64,000 nucleotides of DNA from Parabacteroides johnsonii DSM 18315 (GCF_025151045.1 NZ_CP102285.1:4650001-4714000); one strand, 5' to 3'. Positions 46,798 through 56,013 are shown, numbered from the stretch's first letter. A program made the numbers and translations. Notes: a model not told the origin generated them from the sequence alone.

Positions 46798-46883
46798 TTT
46801 GTGATTTATGATTTATGATTTATGATCTGCTCTGACCGATGTGTTTGGTAATAAATCATAAATCATAAATCATAAATCATAAT
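46796..46883 (+). repeat. heptamer inverted repeat (ATTTATG type)
   Basis: GATTTATGATTTATGATTTA-type units on the left (46796-46826) face the complementary units on the right (46850-46883), the longest arms of the six in this window. A TACCTTTG -7 element for prs follows at 46891-46898. Confidence 0.88.
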
Positions 46884-46943
46884 TGTTTTGTACCTTTGCA
46901 CCCACAATTCAAATCTATTTACTTAAGATAAATATTCGGAATA

Positions 46944-47885
46944 ATGAGTGCACAAACTCCTTTCTTGGTGTTTTCGGGAACCAACTCCCGGTATCTTGCA
47001 GAGAAAATTTGCAATAGTCTTGGTTGTCCGCTGGGACAGATGAACATTCAACACTTTGCTGATGGAGAATTCTCCGTTTCGTACGAAGAGTCTATCCGCG
47101 GTCGTGATGTATTCCTGGTACAATCAACGTTTCCTAACTCTGATAATCTGATGGAGCTTCTCCTGATGATCGATGCTGCCAAGCGTGCTTCGGCACACTC
47201 TGTAATCGCAGTTATTCCTTATTTCGGTTGGGCACGTCAGGATAGAAAAGACAAGCCACGTGTGTCTATCGGCGCCAAGCTGATTGCAGACATGCTGAGT
47301 ACTGCCGGTATTGACCGCTTGATTACGATGGACCTGCATGCTGATCAGATTCAGGGATTCTTTAATGTTCCGGTTGACCACTTGTATGCATCTTCCATTT
47401 TCCTGGATTACATTAAAACATCTTTGCCTCTGGATAATCTGTGTATCGCTACACCGGACGTTGGAGGTACTAAACGTGCCAGCAGTTATTCCAAATATCT
47501 GGGTTTACCGATGGTTATTTGCCACAAGTCACGTCTGCGTGCCAATGAAGTAGCAGAAATGCGTATTATCGGTGATGTAGAGGGCTTGGATGTCCTTTTG
47601 ATCGACGATATGGTGGATACGGCCGGTACCATTACGAAGGCTGCCAACCTGATGCTTGAAAACGGAGCCAAATCCGTGCGTGCCATCGCCAGTCATGCCG
47701 TTATGTCCGACCCGGCTTCTACGCGTGTAGACCAGTCTGCTTTGACTGAAATGATCTTTACCGACTCTATCCCTTATGCAAAGAAATGCGAAAAGGTGAA
47801 AGTGTTGTCTGTTGCCGATATGTTTGCCGAAGCTATCCGTCGTGTATGTAGCGGTGAATCTATCAGCTCTCTGTATGCTATTTAA
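46944..47885 (+). CDS. prs: ribose-phosphate pyrophosphokinase
   Basis: Makes PRPP from ribose 5-phosphate and ATP, feeding nucleotide, histidine and tryptophan synthesis. It has 313 residues, the usual length. Visible motifs are FADGEFSVSYEESIRGRDVF, YFGWARQDRK (ATP site), MDLHADQIQGFF (Mg2+-binding His and Asp), and the PRPP loop DVLLIDDMVDTAGTITKA. The start is secure (MSAQTPFLVFSGTNSRYLA). A TACCTTTG -7 element at 46891-46898 is the likely promoter. An IS1182-type element begins 20 nt after the stop. Confidence 0.96.
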   Translation: MSAQTPFLVFSGTNSRYLAEKICNSLGCPLGQMNIQHFADGEFSVSYEESIRGRDVFLVQSTFPNSDNLMELLLMIDAAKRASAHSVIAVIPYFGWARQDRKDKPRVSIGAKLIADMLSTAGIDRLITMDLHADQIQGFFNVPVDHLYASSIFLDYIKTSLPLDNLCIATPDVGGTKRASSYSKYLGLPMVICHKSRLRANEVAEMRIIGDVEGLDVLLIDDMVDTAGTITKAANLMLENGAKSVRAIASHAVMSDPASTRVDQSALTEMIFTDSIPYAKKCEKVKVLSVADMFAEAIRRVCSGESISSLYAI

Positions 47886-48059
47886 TGAGTTTATAATATC
47901 AAAAGAAGGGGGTGTGTCAAAATTCCCCCTTTCTTTTTTTATGCTGGCCAACATATAAAGTAAAGTCTAAAAAAAATTGTTTTGTATAAAATAAAATTGT
48001 TCCTTTGCAAAGTCACTCGTTTTAAGAGATATTATAAGTAGAGAGTAACCAAGCAAAAG

Positions 48060-48115
48060 AAGCCTTGACTATACGGGATGTGTAGCTTGACAACTTATCG
48101 TGTCAGGCTTTTTTT
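48060..48115 (+). terminator. hairpin 1 in the IS1182 leader
   Basis: AAGCCTTGAC (48060-48069) pairs with GTCAGGCTT (48102-48110) with one bulge, followed by a T run to 48115. It is a likely terminator before the transposase. Confidence 0.7.
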
Positions 48116-48180
48116 GTAATATGGGATTGACAAGGATAAATAATAATATAATAATGACAGCCGAAACTTTAATTATGACG

Positions 48181-48215
48181 AGGAGCGTGTCCCATATTTG
48201 GGGCGCGCTCCTTTT
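48181..48215 (+). terminator. hairpin 2 in the IS1182 leader
   Basis: GGAGCGTGTCCC and GGGGCGCGCTCC pair fully if G-U pairs are allowed, followed by a short T run. Together with hairpin 1 it guards the transposase from outside transcription. The rest of 47930-48354 shows no credible gene. Confidence 0.65.
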
Positions 48216-48354
48216 GTAAAAGCCGGTATTCCCACAGCAGTCTTATTCTTTTTATAAGATATGAAAATCAAGTTATTTATCTTGATTTTCTATTGCAAGA
48301 ACTTGCCCAAGTTCTGATATTTTTGTAATTTAGTGACAAATAAACGCTTGCAAG

Positions 48355-50022
48355 ATGCCAGAAAATTTACACTTCAGAAGTTATGATCCCGATCAAACGC
48401 TACTTTTTCCCCAGAGGATCGACCGGGATATCCCTAAGGATGATCCTGTACGTATCCTCAAGTCGGTTATCGAGAGCCTGGACCTGTCAGGTTTCAAGAA
48501 ACTATACCATGAGCGTGGCCGCAGCCCTTATCATCCCAAAATGATGCTCATGGTAATCCTTTATAGTTACATGAATAACGTATACTCATGCCGAAAAATA
48601 GAGAAACTCCTATACCGGGACATCTATTATATCTGGCTGTCGGGATATCAGAAGCCTGACTTCGCTACCATCAACCGTTTCCGTAACCGTGTCAAGAATG
48701 AGATCGGACATATATTCACCCTCTTAGTGTTGATATTGGTAGAGAAAGGTTTTGTCACGCTTGAGGTCGAGTACCTTGACGGGACGAAGATAGAATCCAA
48801 GGCGAACAAGTATACCTTCGTATGGCGCAAGAGCGTGGAAAGGAACCGTGAGAAGCTGTTGGAGAAAATCCGTGTGTTACTCCAGCAGATCAACGAGCAG
48901 ATGGCACAAGACAAGGCGGCCGATGTTGACACCTTGGAGCTTACCCCCCAGACATTGTGCGAGATCTCCAAGGAATTCAAGGAGGCACTCGGTTCGGCAC
49001 CTGAGGCAAAGACAAAGGAAGAGAAGGCCGCGCAAAGAGGAAAGAACAAGATGTTCAAAGAATTGGAGAGGCATGGCGAGAAGCTAGCGGAATATAACAG
49101 CCGCCTGGAACAGATGGAAGGCCGCAATTCCATCTCCAAGACCGATCCCTCGGCCACATTCATGCGCATGAAGGAAGACGCCATGTGTAATGGACAAACC
49201 AAGCCCGGTTACAACTTGCAGATATCCTCCGAGAACCAATTCATCACAGACTTCGCCCTCTTTCCGAACCCGACCGACACGCTGACCTTCATACCATTCC
49301 TTGGCTCTTTCCCGGGCCGTTACGGTCGTTTCCCAAAAAGGGTCGTCGCCGACTCCGGATACGGCTCGGAAGAGAACTACCGTTTCATGGACGAAGCCGG
49401 CATTGAGGGGTTCGTCAAATACAATCGTTTCCATTTGGAACACCGTCCCCGCTATAAACCTGACACCTTTCATCCCGACAGCCTCTATTATAATGAGGAA
49501 GGAGATTATTACATATGCCCGATGGGGCAGCGCATGTCCCGGACCGGTACGCTACAAACCCGGACGGAGGGCGGTTATATCTCCCAGAGCGCCTGTTATC
49601 GCGCCATACGATGCAAGGGGTGTCCCTTGCGCTGCCTCTGTTACAAGGCCAAGGCCAACCAGAGGACGATCAGGGTCAATCACCGGCTTAATGCCTATAA
49701 ACGAAAGGCCTGTGAATTATTGACTTCAGAAGAAGGGATCAAGGAAAGGGGGAGGCGGTGCATTGAACCGGAGGCAGTCTTCGGACAGATGAAGTCCACT
49801 ATGGCTTACCGCCGTTTCAGGCATATGGGAAAAGACAAGGTCGTGATGGATTTTACCTTCTTTGCCATAGCCTTCAATATAAAGAAACTATGTTCAATGA
49901 TGAGAAAAGTGGACAAAAAGGGAAGAAAAACGTCTTCTTATGGAAAATTCGTAGTTATTTTTATTTGTTACATGCATAAACTGGAAATATGCCAGGATAA
50001 GTTTGAAAAAATGACGGCATAA
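48355..50022 (+). CDS. IS1182-family transposase, intact
   Basis: A 555-residue DDE transposase. The N-terminal DUF772-type domain reads PYHPKMMLMVILYSYMNNVY. The catalytic residues lie in VEYLDGTKIESKANKY (first Asp), VVADSGYGSEENY (second Asp) and EPEAVFGQMKSTMAYRRFR (Glu), the IS1182 layout. A cysteine cluster, CKGCPLRCLCYKAK, lies between the second Asp and the Glu. The frame is complete, so the element may still be active. Confidence 0.9.
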   Translation: MPENLHFRSYDPDQTLLFPQRIDRDIPKDDPVRILKSVIESLDLSGFKKLYHERGRSPYHPKMMLMVILYSYMNNVYSCRKIEKLLYRDIYYIWLSGYQKPDFATINRFRNRVKNEIGHIFTLLVLILVEKGFVTLEVEYLDGTKIESKANKYTFVWRKSVERNREKLLEKIRVLLQQINEQMAQDKAADVDTLELTPQTLCEISKEFKEALGSAPEAKTKEEKAAQRGKNKMFKELERHGEKLAEYNSRLEQMEGRNSISKTDPSATFMRMKEDAMCNGQTKPGYNLQISSENQFITDFALFPNPTDTLTFIPFLGSFPGRYGRFPKRVVADSGYGSEENYRFMDEAGIEGFVKYNRFHLEHRPRYKPDTFHPDSLYYNEEGDYYICPMGQRMSRTGTLQTRTEGGYISQSACYRAIRCKGCPLRCLCYKAKANQRTIRVNHRLNAYKRKACELLTSEEGIKERGRRCIEPEAVFGQMKSTMAYRRFRHMGKDKVVMDFTFFAIAFNIKKLCSMMRKVDKKGRKTSSYGKFVVIFICYMHKLEICQDKFEKMTA

Positions 50023-50139
50023 TCAAATTTATTGCTGTATAGACACAAAAAAGAGGCTGCACATAATCAGGAATTATGACACACCCCCTTTTTTATTGTT
50101 CGCCCGGCACGAACCCTTTCCGGTGGGGGAAACACCGGC

Positions 50140-51216
50140 CTATTTTTCTTCATCGATAATCATGCCGCTACCGAGGCAAAGACGATGGTCTTTGTCGTAG
50201 ACTACTCCGTACTGTCCAGGAGCGATTCCCTGGATTTTGTTGTCGGATTCGATGCGGTACAAGTCTCCGATGCGACGGATGCGGCCGTGTGTGAAGTCCG
50301 GTGTGTGACGGATCTTGAAAGTGATCTCTTTCTCGTCCTCAAATTCTCCCCATGGATCTTCGGTGATGAAGTCGAAGCCGTGCATGTTGATAATCTTGCC
50401 ATACTGTGTTTCCGGATCATAACCGTTGGAAACATAGATAACGTTCCGCTTGATATCTTTTTTGATGACGAACCAGGGTCCGCCGCTCAAACCTAACCCC
50501 TTGCGCTGTCCGATGGTGTGGAACCAGTAGCCGTTGTGTTTGCCCAATACCTTACCGGTTTCCAGTTCGACGATCTTTCCTGTCCGTTTTCCTAAATAAC
50601 GCTCGATAAAGTCATTATAATTGATCTTGCCTAAGAAACAGATTCCCTGACTGTCTTTCCGTTTAGCACTCGGCAGTTTTTGTTGTTCGGCTATGGCTCG
50701 GACTTCGCTTTTCATGAGATGTCCGATCGGGAACATTAATTTCTGTATTTGCAAACGAGTGATTTGGCCGAGGAAGTCGGTCTGGTCTTTTACCGGGTCC
50801 TTGGCGGTGGAAAGCCATACCTTACCGTCTATTTCGGTTGTCGTGGCGTAATGGCCGGTTGCTATTTTATCGAAATCCTTTCCCCATTTCTCTTCAAAGC
50901 AGCCGAATTTGATATATTTATTGCACATCATATCCGGGTTGGGGGTGAGTCCGCGTTTTACGGAATCGATGGTATAGCTCACGACACGATCCCAATATTC
51001 GTCATGCAAAGAGACGATTTCAAACCGGCAACCGTACTTCTTGGCGATATAGGAGGTGATCTCGATATCTTCTTCGGCGGGACAGTCTATATATCCATCT
51101 TTATCTTCCATGCCGATGCGGATATAGAAAATGGTAGGATCGTATCCTGCCTCTTTCAACTGGTGAACAACTACGGAGCTATCCACTCCTCCCGAAACTA
51201 ATGCTGCAATTTCCAT
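50140..51216 (-). CDS. mnmA: tRNA-specific 2-thiouridylase
   Basis: A 358-residue enzyme that adds sulfur to the wobble uridine of tRNAs for Lys, Glu and Gln. It opens with the PP-loop [20 protein letters not shown]. The two catalytic cysteines are seen in [15 protein letters not shown] and [12 protein letters not shown]. The C-terminal barrel region includes [15 protein letters not shown]. The start at 51214-51216 ([14 protein letters not shown]) is preferred over a longer frame because the PP-loop is always near the start. It has its own gap from the IS element. Confidence 0.93.
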   Translation of the reverse strand: MEIAALVSGGVDSSVVVHQLKEAGYDPTIFYIRIGMEDKDGYIDCPAEEDIEITSYIAKKYGCRFEIVSLHDEYWDRVVSYTIDSVKRGLTPNPDMMCNKYIKFGCFEEKWGKDFDKIATGHYATTTEIDGKVWLSTAKDPVKDQTDFLGQITRLQIQKLMFPIGHLMKSEVRAIAEQQKLPSAKRKDSQGICFLGKINYNDFIERYLGKRTGKIVELETGKVLGKHNGYWFHTIGQRKGLGLSGGPWFVIKKDIKRNVIYVSNGYDPETQYGKIINMHGFDFITEDPWGEFEDEKEITFKIRHTPDFTHGRIRRIGDLYRIESDNKIQGIAPGQYGVVYDKDHRLCLGSGMIIDEEK

Positions 51217-51358
51217 ATTTTTACAGTGAATAAGAATTGTACAAAGGTACGGTAAATTTTTCAATTAAAACAGGAGAGAAGCATTGGCTACTTCGGCATT
51301 GATATCAAAAGTTTGATTATGGAATTCATGAAAGAAAACACAATAAAATCATGTATTC

Positions 51359-53509
51359 TTATTTACCACCCCAATCTTCCCACTGAGATTTACCAAAACC
51401 ATATTTAGCTCTAAGCGAACGCATCTGACTTTGGATATACTTACGCTTTGAATCGTCATAAGGATCTGTACCTGTACTCATTCTAATTAACTGAGTTTCC
51501 CAATTACGATATGTGTGATCATTTGTAATTTTATCCCTTTGAGAAGGACCGCTTTTCTGAAATTTTCCAGTTTTTGTTGATCGGGAAGCCGGAGCTGAGA
51601 AAGTAGCGGAACTTCCCCCTTCTTCCAAATGTTGAATTAAAGCAATTTGACGTTCTATACGTTGATTAATATTTCGGAGTTCAACGCGGTTGTCTGTTGT
51701 TTCACGGAGATGTCGATCTGCTGCACCTCTTCCATAATTACCCTGACCAGGTCGTACTTGCCCATGATTCATTCTCAAAGAAGTTCCTGCTCTTCGTATT
51801 TGTTTCGAGCCTTCAGAAGAAATAGTCCTTTGTGTATTCTTGCTTCTTGCAATTATAGCTTCACGTTGAACATAAAGCTGTTGAAGTTTTTGTTTTTCTT
51901 TTTCGATTTGAGAAGCAGAGGTTGCTTTAACTTGCATATTTTCAAAATCGTATATATCTTCGTTTACAGAAGCTGACTCACTACTTTTCAACGCAGTCGT
52001 AGCTAATTCTTCAGCTGTAAGCGACCTGCCTTCGTTAAGAGCAGTTACGGCTGTTTCATCCCCTTCGATTGCCGCATAAGTTGTCGCAGCAACTCCAACA
52101 AAGGTACCAGCCGTTTCGAGCCCGCTAATGACTTTATCCCAGCGTCGTGATTTTTGATCTTTTCTAGCTTGTTTATAATTGGCCGTGATCTGTTCGTTCT
52201 CAGGAGCAAGTTCGTGAGCTAATTTCAACTTACTCATCCCTTCACTATAAGCTTCAGACTTCAATTCCAAAAGTCCGAAATTATTATATGCCATTGCAAA
52301 TGTCGGTTCAATTTTTATGATACGAGCATACAACTGACGTGCCCGTTGTGTGTCTCCATTCTTTTCAGCCGTTTCTCCTAAAACATACAACCTTTGTATA
52401 AACTCAGGATCAATTGTCCCGTCTTCTGTCACTGTTCCGGTTTCGTTATCTACCCAAATAGGAGCAGTCCCATCGGCAAATCCACCAATCAAATCGAATC
52501 CGGTAAAAGCACGAATCAGCCCGTCTATTCCATAAAATCCGTAATGTTCTTTTTCTTGTACCACGAATGCATGGCCGTTTCTGTCGTATGTAATATCTTC
52601 ATATTCGCATGGAACAATAATTCTTCCGAAGCTATCTCCCACACCACAAAGACTATCTTTGGCAAACAATAAGAAAAAGCCATCATTTATCTGTTCAATG
52701 CCAATGTATTCTGGTTTGAATAACCAAATGCTGTCTTTTTCTGAAATCCGAGCGCCATAGAAAGATCCCTTTTGTTCAAAAAACGGTTGATCATCCGGAG
52801 CAATAAGTCCTTTACTGAATTCTACCTCCTTACTATCAACTTTTGCGCCTATCGAATCGAGCCGTTGTGTCAGAACCGAATAAACACCACTGTCTAATTT
52901 TGCTTTCACATCTTTTACTGCCTGTCGATAGTCTTTATTGGATACAGGGACAGTTGTCATTGCTTCTTCTAATTGATAGGTACAGGGAACTACCAATTCA
53001 CCATTTAGATCAATTGTACCATACTTACCTTCCATCTTTACAGAAGCTAAACCATTATCTTTAAAAGAATCAGCCCATTCGTAACGATTGGGAATCACAA
53101 GATTACCCAGTTTGTCAATAAAACCATATTTTCCTTCTATCATCACCGGCGCCAAACCATAATTGAATTTAGTCAATTTTTTTGCCTTATATATAGGAGG
53201 TATAACGAACTGATTAGAAGAGTTTATAAATCCCATTCGCCCCTCCATAATGACAGCTGTCAATCCTTCATCAAAATTTTTAGCCGCCTGATCATACTGA
53301 GGCGGTATCGCCCAATTATACGCCAAGCGATCTTTTTTGCCCCAGATGAGCGAAGTTCCCAATCCAACCGCACTAAATGCCGAGGTTGCAGTCAAACGGG
53401 TTGGTAAAAACATGCGTGAAGTCTTTGATTTGTTATAGGTATATCCCCACTTTTTGGTAGCAGGATTGAGTAAGCAATAATTGATTTGAATTTTCTTCAG
53501 CAATAACAT
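51359..53509 (-). CDS. WG-repeat protein with TPR and coiled-coil regions, N-terminus doubtful
   Basis: A 716-residue protein. Residues about 70-190 hold WG-like beta repeats (GRMGFINSSNQFVIPPIYKA, GKYGFIDKLGNLVIPNRYEW, GKYGTIDLNGELVVPCTYQ). A TPR-like segment (about 380-450, with AMAYNNFGLLELKSEAYSEG) and a charged coiled coil (about 540-620) follow. The frame lacks a signal peptide. An ATG at 53556-53558 in another frame encodes a clear one (MKAVRLLLILLFVIPKHVIA) and runs into a stop near 53440. Dropping one base at the T5 run 53451-53455 would fuse it to the WG frame. It may thus be a frameshifted exported protein. Function unknown. Confidence 0.7.
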   Translation of the reverse strand: MLLLKKIQINYCLLNPATKKWGYTYNKSKTSRMFLPTRLTATSAFSAVGLGTSLIWGKKDRLAYNWAIPPQYDQAAKNFDEGLTAVIMEGRMGFINSSNQFVIPPIYKAKKLTKFNYGLAPVMIEGKYGFIDKLGNLVIPNRYEWADSFKDNGLASVKMEGKYGTIDLNGELVVPCTYQLEEAMTTVPVSNKDYRQAVKDVKAKLDSGVYSVLTQRLDSIGAKVDSKEVEFSKGLIAPDDQPFFEQKGSFYGARISEKDSIWLFKPEYIGIEQINDGFFLLFAKDSLCGVGDSFGRIIVPCEYEDITYDRNGHAFVVQEKEHYGFYGIDGLIRAFTGFDLIGGFADGTAPIWVDNETGTVTEDGTIDPEFIQRLYVLGETAEKNGDTQRARQLYARIIKIEPTFAMAYNNFGLLELKSEAYSEGMSKLKLAHELAPENEQITANYKQARKDQKSRRWDKVISGLETAGTFVGVAATTYAAIEGDETAVTALNEGRSLTAEELATTALKSSESASVNEDIYDFENMQVKATSASQIEKEKQKLQQLYVQREAIIARSKNTQRTISSEGSKQIRRAGTSLRMNHGQVRPGQGNYGRGAADRHLRETTDNRVELRNINQRIERQIALIQHLEEGGSSATFSAPASRSTKTGKFQKSGPSQRDKITNDHTYRNWETQLIRMSTGTDPYDDSKRKYIQSQMRSLRAKYGFGKSQWEDWGGK

Positions 53510-53769
53510 GTTTTGGAATCACAAACAATAATATTAATAGTAAACGGACAGCCTTCATAATATTTTATAGTTTTACCATTATATGTAATCATAGTTCAAT
53601 TTACAATCATAAGCGCTTGCAAATGTACGAATTTTCCGTTTTTAACACTACGAAATTGTATTTTTAAATTAGAGAAGCATTGGGTATTTCTGCATATATT
53701 TATAATTTTGTACATTTGGAACCTGTTTAAATTGGGCAAATCTGTTTTTAAATTATTCTTTAAAAAGAT

Positions 53770-54606
53770 ATGCATATACGTTATTCAGCTTTGTTTTTGT
53801 CAGCTCTATTGTTGTCGACTGATGTTTATCCTTATTCGGCTTGTCGCTTGCCGGAAATACGGGAAGTGTCTGTCCCCAACCGGTGGAAAGGGAAGAAAGT
53901 CGCTTTCTTGGGTGATTCGATTACCGATAAGATACATGTCGGAACGACGAAAAACTATTGGCAGTATCTTTCGGAAATGTTGGGGTTGGAACCGTTCGTT
54001 TACGGTATTAACGGTCATCAGTGGAACGGTGTGTTGGAGCAGGCCGGGAGATTGCAGGCCGAACGGGGGGATGATATTGATGCAATCCTGATCTTTGCCG
54101 GAACAAACGACTTTAATGCCAACGTACCTTTAGGAGAATGGTACGCCGAGAAGGAAGAATCCGTTGAAGTTTCGGGACCGAAGCAGGAGGTGCGAAAGCG
54201 ACGGATGCTGCAAACGGATGATCGGACGTTCCGGGGGCGTATCAACTGTGTCCTATCTTATCTGAAAACGAATTATCCGACGAAACAAATCATACTGTTG
54301 ACCCCGATACATCGCGGATATGCCAAATTCGGGGATAACAATATCCAGCCGGACGAATCTTATTCTAACGGAATTGGCTTGTATGTAGATGAATATGTAA
54401 AGGCGATCAAAGAAGCTGCCAATGTTTGGGCTGTTCCTGTCATCGATCTCAATAGCATCAGCGGGCTTTATCCTGTCTTCGACTCCCATACCCGTTATTT
54501 TCATAAGGAAGATACGGACCGCCTTCATCCGAATGCGGACGGGCATTACCGGATGGCAAAGGCTTTGATGTATCAGCTATTGGCTTATCCGGCCGATTTT
54601 GAATAA
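53770..54606 (+). CDS. SGNH/GDSL-type hydrolase, exported
   Basis: A 278-residue hydrolase with a signal peptide. It carries the SGNH blocks: AFLGDSITDK (block I, nucleophile Ser), YGINGHQWNG (block II), IFAGTNDFN (block III Asn) and DRLHPNADGHY (block V, catalytic Asp and His). Relatives are sugar acetyl-esterases, lipases or rhamnogalacturonan esterases; a carbohydrate deacetylase is likely in this organism. A TACATTTG -7 element lies at 53711-53718. The 210-bp gap before it shows no other gene. Confidence 0.87.
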   Translation: MHIRYSALFLSALLLSTDVYPYSACRLPEIREVSVPNRWKGKKVAFLGDSITDKIHVGTTKNYWQYLSEMLGLEPFVYGINGHQWNGVLEQAGRLQAERGDDIDAILIFAGTNDFNANVPLGEWYAEKEESVEVSGPKQEVRKRRMLQTDDRTFRGRINCVLSYLKTNYPTKQIILLTPIHRGYAKFGDNNIQPDESYSNGIGLYVDEYVKAIKEAANVWAVPVIDLNSISGLYPVFDSHTRYFHKEDTDRLHPNADGHYRMAKALMYQLLAYPADFE

Positions 54607-54674
54607 AACATTTCGTTGGCGATTGGTTGAGAGGCTGACAGATGGGGTTCTGTTCACCAGGCAGATGGGCATTT

Positions 54675-54705
54675 GCTCGATCGACAGGAGCCGTCTGTCG
54701 ATCGA
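54675..54705. terminator. 12-bp hairpin between convergent genes
   Basis: CTCGATCGACAG (54675-54686) and CTGTCGATCGAG (54694-54705) are perfect complements around a 7-nt loop. The flanks are only weakly T-rich, so it is a probable rather than certain bidirectional terminator. Confidence 0.65.
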
Positions 54706-54712
54706 GTAAATT

Positions 54713-54997
54713 TCAGATTCCGATATATCCTTTCAGTGCATTCACATAATCCTCGAATGCCTGCTTGCCGGCAGGCGTAATCCTGCAAGTTGTGCGAGGT
54801 TTTTTCCCGATGAAGCTTTTCTCGACTTCGATATATCCGGCTTCACTCAATTTGTCTATCTGCACACTCAGGTTACCGGCGGTCGCTTGTGTCTTTTCTT
54901 TCAGATAGACGAAATCAGCTTCATCAACCGATAGGAGAATGGACATGACCGCAAGCCGGAGCTGGGAATGTAATAATGGATCTAATTCTTTGAACAT
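54713..54997 (-). CDS. winged-helix transcriptional regulator
   Basis: A 94-residue DNA-binding protein. The helix-turn-helix is in YLKEKTQATAGNLSVQIDKL, and the wing follows in GYIEVEKSFIGKKPRTTCRI with TPAGKQAFEDY at the end, the pattern of small MarR/PadR-like regulators (DUF-type transcriptional regulators paired with membrane proteins). Its start overlaps the membrane-protein gene by 16 nt. It probably represses its own operon by binding the palindrome in the promoter at 55701-55719. Confidence 0.83.
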   Translation of the reverse strand: MFKELDPLLHSQLRLAVMSILLSVDEADFVYLKEKTQATAGNLSVQIDKLSEAGYIEVEKSFIGKKPRTTCRITPAGKQAFEDYVNALKGYIGI

Positions 54998-55587
54998 GAT
55001 TTCTTTGCTTTATAATTCAAAACATGTCCCGGAATTATCATCATGACGATGAAAGACAGGGCAAAAAGAAGGAGCATAAAAGAGTCGAATCCCTCTTTTA
55101 TAATGTAAAATAGCATATTGAGACCATTGATGAAAGAGACGATACCGAGATTGAAAACTTTCTCTTTAATCAGTAATCCGGTGATGTAACAAGCTAACGA
55201 CAGAATAATGAGGATAAGTGGTGGAATCAGTCGACTGTCGTAATATATCCCGAAGATAGTGATGGCCAGTGTTGCGATAGATCCCATGACACCCCATATT
55301 TGTTCGAGCACTTTGTCCGTGTAAGTCTTGACTTTAGGCGATCTTTTCCGTTTAAAGTAATAGCTTAAAGGGATTCCGACGACTATGATTAGCAGGAATG
55401 CCAAATAAGACATGAGATTCTCTGTCAATTGCAGCAACAGGTAGACAATTGCAGTTGAGGTAACTGTCAGATATCCCCAAAACAAAAAAATATTACCATC
55501 ACCTATTTCCAGATTGTGTTTCGTATTACGGATCATCCGGGTGATGAGCTCCAGACTTTCTTTTTCGTTTAATTTTCTTTCTTCCAT
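54982..55587 (-). CDS. membrane protein of unknown function, six predicted helices
   Basis: A 201-residue protein with a short acidic N-terminus (MEERKLNEKESLELITRMIR) and about six membrane helices, for example YLAFLLIIVVGIPLSYYF, IATLAITIFGIYY and LIPPLILIILSLACYITGLL. No enzyme motif is seen. It is the first gene of an operon and its end overlaps the winged-helix regulator gene. In similar pairs the regulator controls expression of the membrane partner. Function unknown. Confidence 0.75.
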   Translation of the reverse strand: MEERKLNEKESLELITRMIRNTKHNLEIGDGNIFLFWGYLTVTSTAIVYLLLQLTENLMSYLAFLLIIVVGIPLSYYFKRKRSPKVKTYTDKVLEQIWGVMGSIATLAITIFGIYYDSRLIPPLILIILSLACYITGLLIKEKVFNLGIVSFINGLNMLFYIIKEGFDSFMLLLFALSFIVMMIIPGHVLNYKAKKSCSKN

Positions 55588-55621
55588 TTTTTCTTTCTCC
55601 TTTTAATAGTGATACAAATAA

Positions 55622-55636
55622 GTTTATGTTATAAAC
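55622..55636. promoter_or_regulatory. second operator-like palindrome in the leader
   Basis: GTTTAT and ATAAAC around GTT, reading the same half-site as the main operator, in the 5' untranslated region. A CCATATATGG palindrome sits beside it. Confidence 0.45.
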
Positions 55637-55689
55637 CATATATGGATTAAAAAAGTGTAAGGAGCTATGCATTTCTCACCTACACGCTG

Positions 55690-55721
55690 CAAATATAAAA
55701 TGGTTTATATTGTAAACCAAA
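55690..55721 (-). promoter_or_regulatory. promoter with embedded operator
   Basis: On the minus strand TTTG (55718-55721), a 20-nt spacer and TATATTTG (55690-55697) form an ideal promoter for the membrane-protein/regulator operon. The palindrome TGGTTTA-TATTG-TAAACCA (55701-55719) fills the spacer, so a bound dimer would block RNA polymerase. Confidence 0.75.
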
Positions 55722-55784
55722 TAAAAAAGGAAATTTTTTGCTGAAAAATGACTTTATCCATACAAGCAAACCAAAGGGATAGGT

Positions 55785-55920
55785 TTTACAATTTGTCACT
55801 ATCATAGGCAAAAAGCCTCTCTTTTGTTATGTTAAAAAATATTACCCTTGCTACTAATTCCAAATATATGGGATACTAATCCTATTTTGAAGGTATAGTA
55901 GTGACAATTTGATAGAATTG
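55785..55920. repeat. imperfect inverted repeat in a 430-bp gap
   Basis: TTTACAATTTGTCACTATCA near 55787 and its imperfect complement near 55890-55915 (TAGTGACAATTTGATAG) bound about 130 bp of AT-rich DNA. It could be a decayed short mobile element (MITE). The rest of 55588-56013 holds the promoter and operators above and no gene. Confidence 0.4.
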
Positions 55921-56013
55921 AAAGTGTGATTCCTGTTGGGATGTCTTTAACCTGCAAAACATTTTTCATCTCATCGAAATTGCTTATTTTCGCATCCATA
56001 ATAGTTCCCTTTT

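Larger units (their letters stand above)
47906..50090 (+). mobile_element. IS1182-family insertion sequence
   Basis: The ends carry a 21-bp inverted repeat: AAGGGGGTGTGTCAAAATTC at the left (from 47906) and its complement with one mismatch at the right (50070-50090). Between them lies one full transposase on the plus strand. The size, about 2.2 kb, is large for this family because of a 430-bp leader. No target duplication is clear. The left end doubles as a T-tailed hairpin that could terminate prs. Confidence 0.82.
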
